Made by a program: the position numbers and the translations under genes. The notes beneath the pieces were generated by a model, which was not told the origin of the DNA, did no database searches, and saw nothing but the letters and a program-made list of their open reading frames with translations. A stretch of DNA of 64,000 bases, taken from NCBI GenBank assembly GCA_947496065.1, contig CANMBF010000009.1, forward strand, positions 1-64,000. The letters run 5' to 3'. Of the stretch, positions 60,818-64,000 are shown piece after piece. Every line of letters begins with the position of its first letter. The first letter of the stretch is position 1. The DNA comes from Bacteroidota bacterium. Its GTDB lineage: Bacteria > Bacteroidota > Bacteroidia > NS11-12g > UBA955.

Positions 60818-62108
60818 TTTTTAACCAATTTTCAAACACAGATCGCCATCCCAACCAAGTATCGTAATCGCTTAAGGATTCGTTGTGAAACACAAAACAA
60901 AAAGAGCCTTTATTCTCATGAATTTGATGGCGAATCAAGTCGGTTGATTTTATCGTTTCACCTGGCTTGAATTTCATGAATTCTTTGTAGGCAACATCCA
61001 TTGCAGAAAATGGAACGAGTTCTAATGTTGTTGATTCTTCTATCGCTAAATTATACCAATAAAAGGGTTTCGAAGTTGAGGCTCTAAAACCTGGTACTTC
61101 AGAATAGCCCATCGAATACTCGTGTTGAATGCCTAGTTTAATTAAATCACTATAGGTCTGTGGCAAGGAAAATCGCAAATAATGTTGACGACTTTTTAAT
61201 ACCGGTCTTTCAATGATAGATTCTAAAATAGTCTTTTCATTCGCTATCATTTCTTGATTTAAGAACGACGCATAACTCGGGTGTAATCCTACCTCATGCC
61301 CTTCTGCTACAAGGCGTTTAAGTATACTTTGAAATGCTGGATTTTGAGCTTGGATGTTTTTATCATACGAACCGTAGTTGCCCACTTGTATAAAATAGTT
61401 AGCCTTAATACCCGCCTGTTTCAAAACGTCTAATTGGTAATCAAAATTATCAAATGGATCTTGTTGGCTAGAAAAAATAACGCCTACCCTTTTGCTGAGT
61501 TGTGACCATTTGAATTTCGTTAAATCGCGCAGAAAACCGCCCAGCTGCCGTTTAAAACCTTTGCCTTTATAGGTAAAAACAGCATCAATATCGATGGTGG
61601 GTTGTATCCTTATATCACCTTCTTTAAAAGTTAAAACACCTGGATACAATGCGTCCAAATAAGAATACAAATAGTTGATCCAAACGTCTACCAATGGCAT
61701 CTGCAAATAGTTGTTTTGGTGTAAAACAGATTGTTTATAAGAAAACCTTTGGTGTTGATCTAATTCAGTTGCTTGATATTCTTCATAGCGCGAGAGACAA
61801 AAAAAGATAGCACTTAAAATATCGAATCCTAGGTCGCTTTCATTTGCAAATAACACCGGCCGATTATTGACTATTTCAAAATCAGGCAATAGTTGATCAG
61901 TACCCCTTGCTTCCATTAAACCATTCGGTAGAATTTGAATCCAGCCCTCCAACTTTTGGTGACTGTAATTAATGCGAATAACAGCGCTAGTATTCTTGAT
62001 TTCAGAAAGGTTCAACAACACATAACCACAACCAAATTGTTGTTCGAAAATATAGTCTAAAACATATTTTGTTCGATTAGAATGGTATGGCGTATAAATT
62101 GCTATCAA
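60807..62108 (-). CDS. Polysaccharide deacetylase-like protein with N-terminal extension
   Basis: A 433-residue protein. The first 130 residues or so form the extension typical of Bacteroidota members (IYTPYHSNRTKYVLDYIFEQ, then LPDFEIVNNRPVLFA, AIFFCLSRYEEYQ). The carbohydrate-esterase-4-type barrel follows: IRIQPTIDIDAVFTYKGKG (first Asp pair), NFDYQLDVLKQAGIKANYFIQ, EGHEVGLHPSYAS (metal-binding H-x-x-x-S) and LKSRQHYLRFSLPQTYSDL. It has no signal peptide and begins with TTG 62108. It is expected to deacetylate a polysaccharide or a lipid-linked sugar. The FemAB-like gene overlaps its end. It shares a 45-bp divergent gap with gmd. Confidence 0.83.
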   Translation of the reverse strand: MIAIYTPYHSNRTKYVLDYIFEQQFGCGYVLLNLSEIKNTSAVIRINYSHQKLEGWIQILPNGLMEARGTDQLLPDFEIVNNRPVLFANESDLGFDILSAIFFCLSRYEEYQATELDQHQRFSYKQSVLHQNNYLQMPLVDVWINYLYSYLDALYPGVLTFKEGDIRIQPTIDIDAVFTYKGKGFKRQLGGFLRDLTKFKWSQLSKRVGVIFSSQQDPFDNFDYQLDVLKQAGIKANYFIQVGNYGSYDKNIQAQNPAFQSILKRLVAEGHEVGLHPSYASFLNQEMIANEKTILESIIERPVLKSRQHYLRFSLPQTYSDLIKLGIQHEYSMGYSEVPGFRASTSKPFYWYNLAIEESTTLELVPFSAMDVAYKEFMKFKPGETIKSTDLIRHQIHENKGSFCFVFHNESLSDYDTWLGWRSVFENWLKNEN

Positions 62109-62116
62109 AATTTTAC

Positions 62117-62124
62117 TATTTTTG
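62117..62124 (+). promoter_or_regulatory. Putative -7 promoter element TATTTTTG of gmd
   Basis: Exact TAnnTTTG match 29 bases before the gmd ATG, within the short divergent gap to the deacetylase gene. Confidence 0.6.
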
Positions 62125-62153
62125 CCTTTTTACGCAAATAAACAATATTTTTA

Positions 62154-63290
62154 ATGAAAGTTGCTCTAATCACAGGAATTACCGGTCAAGATGGCGCCTA
62201 TTTGGCTGAATTTCTTTTAAAGAAAGGCTATATAGTGCACGGACTAAAGCGCAGAAGTTCTTTGTTCAATACAGATAGAATCGATCATTTATACCAAGAT
62301 CCGCATGTTCCCAACGCTAATTTAAAATTGCATTTTGGTGATTTAACCGATAGCACGAATCTCATCCGCTTGATTCAAGAAATTCAACCTGATGAAATTT
62401 ATAACTTGGCGGCCATGAGCCATGTGCATGTTAGTTTTGAAACACCCGAATACACTGCCAATGCAGATGGTTTAGGGACTTTACGCTTATTAGAGGCCAT
62501 ACGCATTTGTGGGCTAATTAAAAAAACACGCATCTACCAAGCATCAACCTCTGAATTGTATGGTTTGGTGCAAGCAGTGCCTCAAAGTGAAACAACGCCT
62601 TTCTATCCGCGCTCACCTTATGCAGTTGCTAAAATGTATGCCTATTGGATTACGGTGAATTACAGAGAAGCTTATGATTTATATGCATGCAACGGTATTT
62701 TATTTAACCATGAATCGCCTATTCGAGGAGAAACTTTTGTAACTAGAAAAATAACCCGTGCAGCTTCAAAAATTGCCTTAGGTTTACAAGATAAATTATA
62801 CCTTGGTAACTTAAACAGTAAGCGCGATTGGGGCCATGCAAAAGATTATATAGAAGCCATGTACCTAATGTTGCAACAGGAAAAAGCTGAAGATTTCGTC
62901 ATCGCTACAGGTAAAACAACCGAGATACGTGAGTTTGCGAGAATGGCCTTTGCCTATTTAGGAATCACACTAAAATTCGAAGGTCAGAATGCGAACGAAA
63001 AAGGTATTATTGAATCAATAGATGTTGATAAAGCAGCGGCCTTAGGTTTGAACACTACAGCACTTACAATTGGTAAAGAAGTTATCAATGTAGATGCTAA
63101 ATATTTCCGACCAACTGAGGTTGATTTACTAATTGGAGATGCTCAAAAAGCTGAGAAAAAATTAGGTTGGAAAGCAAAACACAGCTTACAAGATTTAGTG
63201 AACGACATGATGCAAAGTGATTTGCATTTAATGAAGAAAGACGAATATTTAAGAGCTGGTGGATTTACCACCCTAAGCTATTTCGAATAG
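62154..63290 (+). CDS. gmd: GDP-mannose 4,6-dehydratase
   Basis: A 378-residue short-chain dehydrogenase that converts GDP-mannose to GDP-4-keto-6-deoxymannose, the first step towards GDP-fucose, GDP-rhamnose or GDP-perosamine. The NAD(P)-binding motif [15 protein letters not shown], the RRSS loop ([17 protein letters not shown]), the catalytic Thr/Ser and Tyr-Lys ([15 protein letters not shown]), and [19 protein letters not shown] are all typical of Gmd. Start ATG 62154. No fcl or rmd gene follows inside the window, so the final sugar is not known. Confidence 0.97.
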   Translation: MKVALITGITGQDGAYLAEFLLKKGYIVHGLKRRSSLFNTDRIDHLYQDPHVPNANLKLHFGDLTDSTNLIRLIQEIQPDEIYNLAAMSHVHVSFETPEYTANADGLGTLRLLEAIRICGLIKKTRIYQASTSELYGLVQAVPQSETTPFYPRSPYAVAKMYAYWITVNYREAYDLYACNGILFNHESPIRGETFVTRKITRAASKIALGLQDKLYLGNLNSKRDWGHAKDYIEAMYLMLQQEKAEDFVIATGKTTEIREFARMAFAYLGITLKFEGQNANEKGIIESIDVDKAAALGLNTTALTIGKEVINVDAKYFRPTEVDLLIGDAQKAEKKLGWKAKHSLQDLVNDMMQSDLHLMKKDEYLRAGGFTTLSYFE

Positions 63291-63292
63291 GC

Positions 63293-64000
63293 TTAACCCT
63301 TTCTCGTTTTATATTTTACCAAGTACTTTCCCTTTTCATCCACACGGGTGTAAGGAGGACTGCGCATTAATTCAAAATAATTATAGCCCTCTTGCAAGTT
63401 CTTCCAAAAATCCATTTTGGTTTGGTCGTATTTGTAAAAGCTTTTTAAATAATACCAATTCGCAGCGGTCATTTTACATGGGTAAATATGAATAGGTATG
63501 TGATAGTTGGTATCTCTATTGCCCTGAGCTTGAATATTGCACCAATACAATTCCTTGATCCCCTCTGTACTCATGGGCATACAGCCAATGGTTAAGCTAT
63601 CGCCATGCACAAATATTTCGCCGCCATAGTTACCTTTTTTACCCAATATGCTATCGCTTTTATTGGGATAGGAAACTTTGAATGACAAATAAAAACTACT
63701 GTAAGGATTGTATTGATTAATGTTGTAATAACCTTCAGGCACCTGGTAATCGCCTTCGCAGCGCTTAGGGCCTAATGATCCAGAAAGTCTAACAATATAA
63801 TATATTTTCACTAATTTATACCGCTGGTTTGCGCTATCGGCTGCCCATAACTCCATTTGTTGTTCCTTTTTAAAAGCACGCCAATAAACAAACTTTGGAG
63901 GGTATTGTAAATTAGCTGCTAAGAAAGCTTTTTTTAAATTTTCATCACTACTAATTCGCGCATTCCAAACCCTTTGGTTGCCGAGTTGTTGCTCGGTTAA
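63293..64000 (-). CDS. L,D-transpeptidase (YkuD-type) family protein, 5' end cut by the window
   Basis: The frame stays open from the stop near 63293 to the window edge (at least 235 residues), so the gene is partial; the methionine at 63856 is internal. The YkuD-like core shows RLSGSLGPKRCEGDYQVPEGYYNIN, then the catalytic segment GGEIFVHGDSLTIGCMPMST with the H-G...S-x-G-C pattern. Such enzymes make 3-3 cross-links or attach proteins in peptidoglycan; this sub-branch (with the KRCEGDYQVPEG stretch) is the ErfK/YafK-like 'murein' type. It is convergent with gmd, two bases from its stop. The N-terminus and any signal peptide lie outside the window. Confidence 0.85.
   Translation of the reverse strand, partial: LTEQQLGNQRVWNARISSDENLKKAFLAANLQYPPKFVYWRAFKKEQQMELWAADSANQRYKLVKIYYIVRLSGSLGPKRCEGDYQVPEGYYNINQYNPYSSFYLSFKVSYPNKSDSILGKKGNYGGEIFVHGDSLTIGCMPMSTEGIKELYWCNIQAQGNRDTNYHIPIHIYPCKMTAANWYYLKSFYKYDQTKMDFWKNLQEGYNYFELMRSPPYTRVDEKGKYLVKYKTRKG

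Overview
The window looks like a chromosomal piece of a member of the Bacteroidota, probably a free-living Chitinophagales/Sphingobacteriales/Flavobacteriales-type organism; rank below phylum cannot be fixed from this sequence. The evidence is AT-rich DNA, promoters of the TTTG-N18/19-TAnnTTTG type (plus a TAnnTTCG variant), almost no Shine-Dalgarno sequences, three proteins with type IX secretion (T9SS) C-terminal sorting domains, type B ribosomal protein L31, a fused alpha/beta 2-oxoacid dehydrogenase E1, and several outer-membrane barrels and lipoproteins. No rRNA, CRISPR array, prophage or intact insertion sequence is visible.

Layout. 0.1-8 kb: glycine decarboxylase gcvP, a GH1 beta-glucosidase and clpB on the minus strand, then a DUF922-type protein on the plus strand. 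8-20 kb: housekeeping genes (DUF349 protein, methyltransferase, YihY, tRNA-Ser, an MsbA-like ABC exporter, LpxH-like hydrolase, prfA, glycyl-tRNA synthetase, PyrR-like phosphoribosyltransferase). The tRNA-Ser is followed by an elaborate palindrome and 103-bp tandem repeats. 21-33 kb: rpmE2, then a secreted carbohydrate-binding T9SS protein and a tight seven-gene operon (clan GH-A glycosidase, two outer-membrane barrels, two lipoproteins, GH3, GH16). This is best read as a beta-glucan (laminarin-like) utilisation locus, but without susC/susD. 33-38 kb: a very large T9SS protein with a sortilin-type propeller and its lipoprotein partner on the minus strand.

38-47 kb is an accessory stretch: a patatin-like phospholipase, an HTH regulator, a small lipoprotein and a cytochrome-b-like membrane protein are separated by gaps carrying a dispersed palindromic repeat. 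It ends in a visibly AT-richer three-gene operon (ATP-grasp ligase plus two fatty-acid desaturases). 47-64 kb returns to core functions: GIY-YIG protein, tRNA-Phe, a membrane Fe-S oxidoreductase without its usual partner, a T9SS PKD-repeat protein, class I aldolase, accD, gcvH, a VanZ-like protein, fused E1, a GT4-type undecaprenyl-phosphate sugar transferase, acyl-CoA synthetase, then envelope genes (FemAB/GNAT-like protein, polysaccharide deacetylase, GDP-mannose dehydratase, and an L,D-transpeptidase cut by the window edge).

The most interesting items are the SusCD-less glucan operon, the ATP-grasp/desaturase operon, and the fact that both tRNA genes are followed by inverted copies of their own 3' trailer. 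Several start codons were moved downstream because the apparent TTG start lies inside a -7 promoter element.
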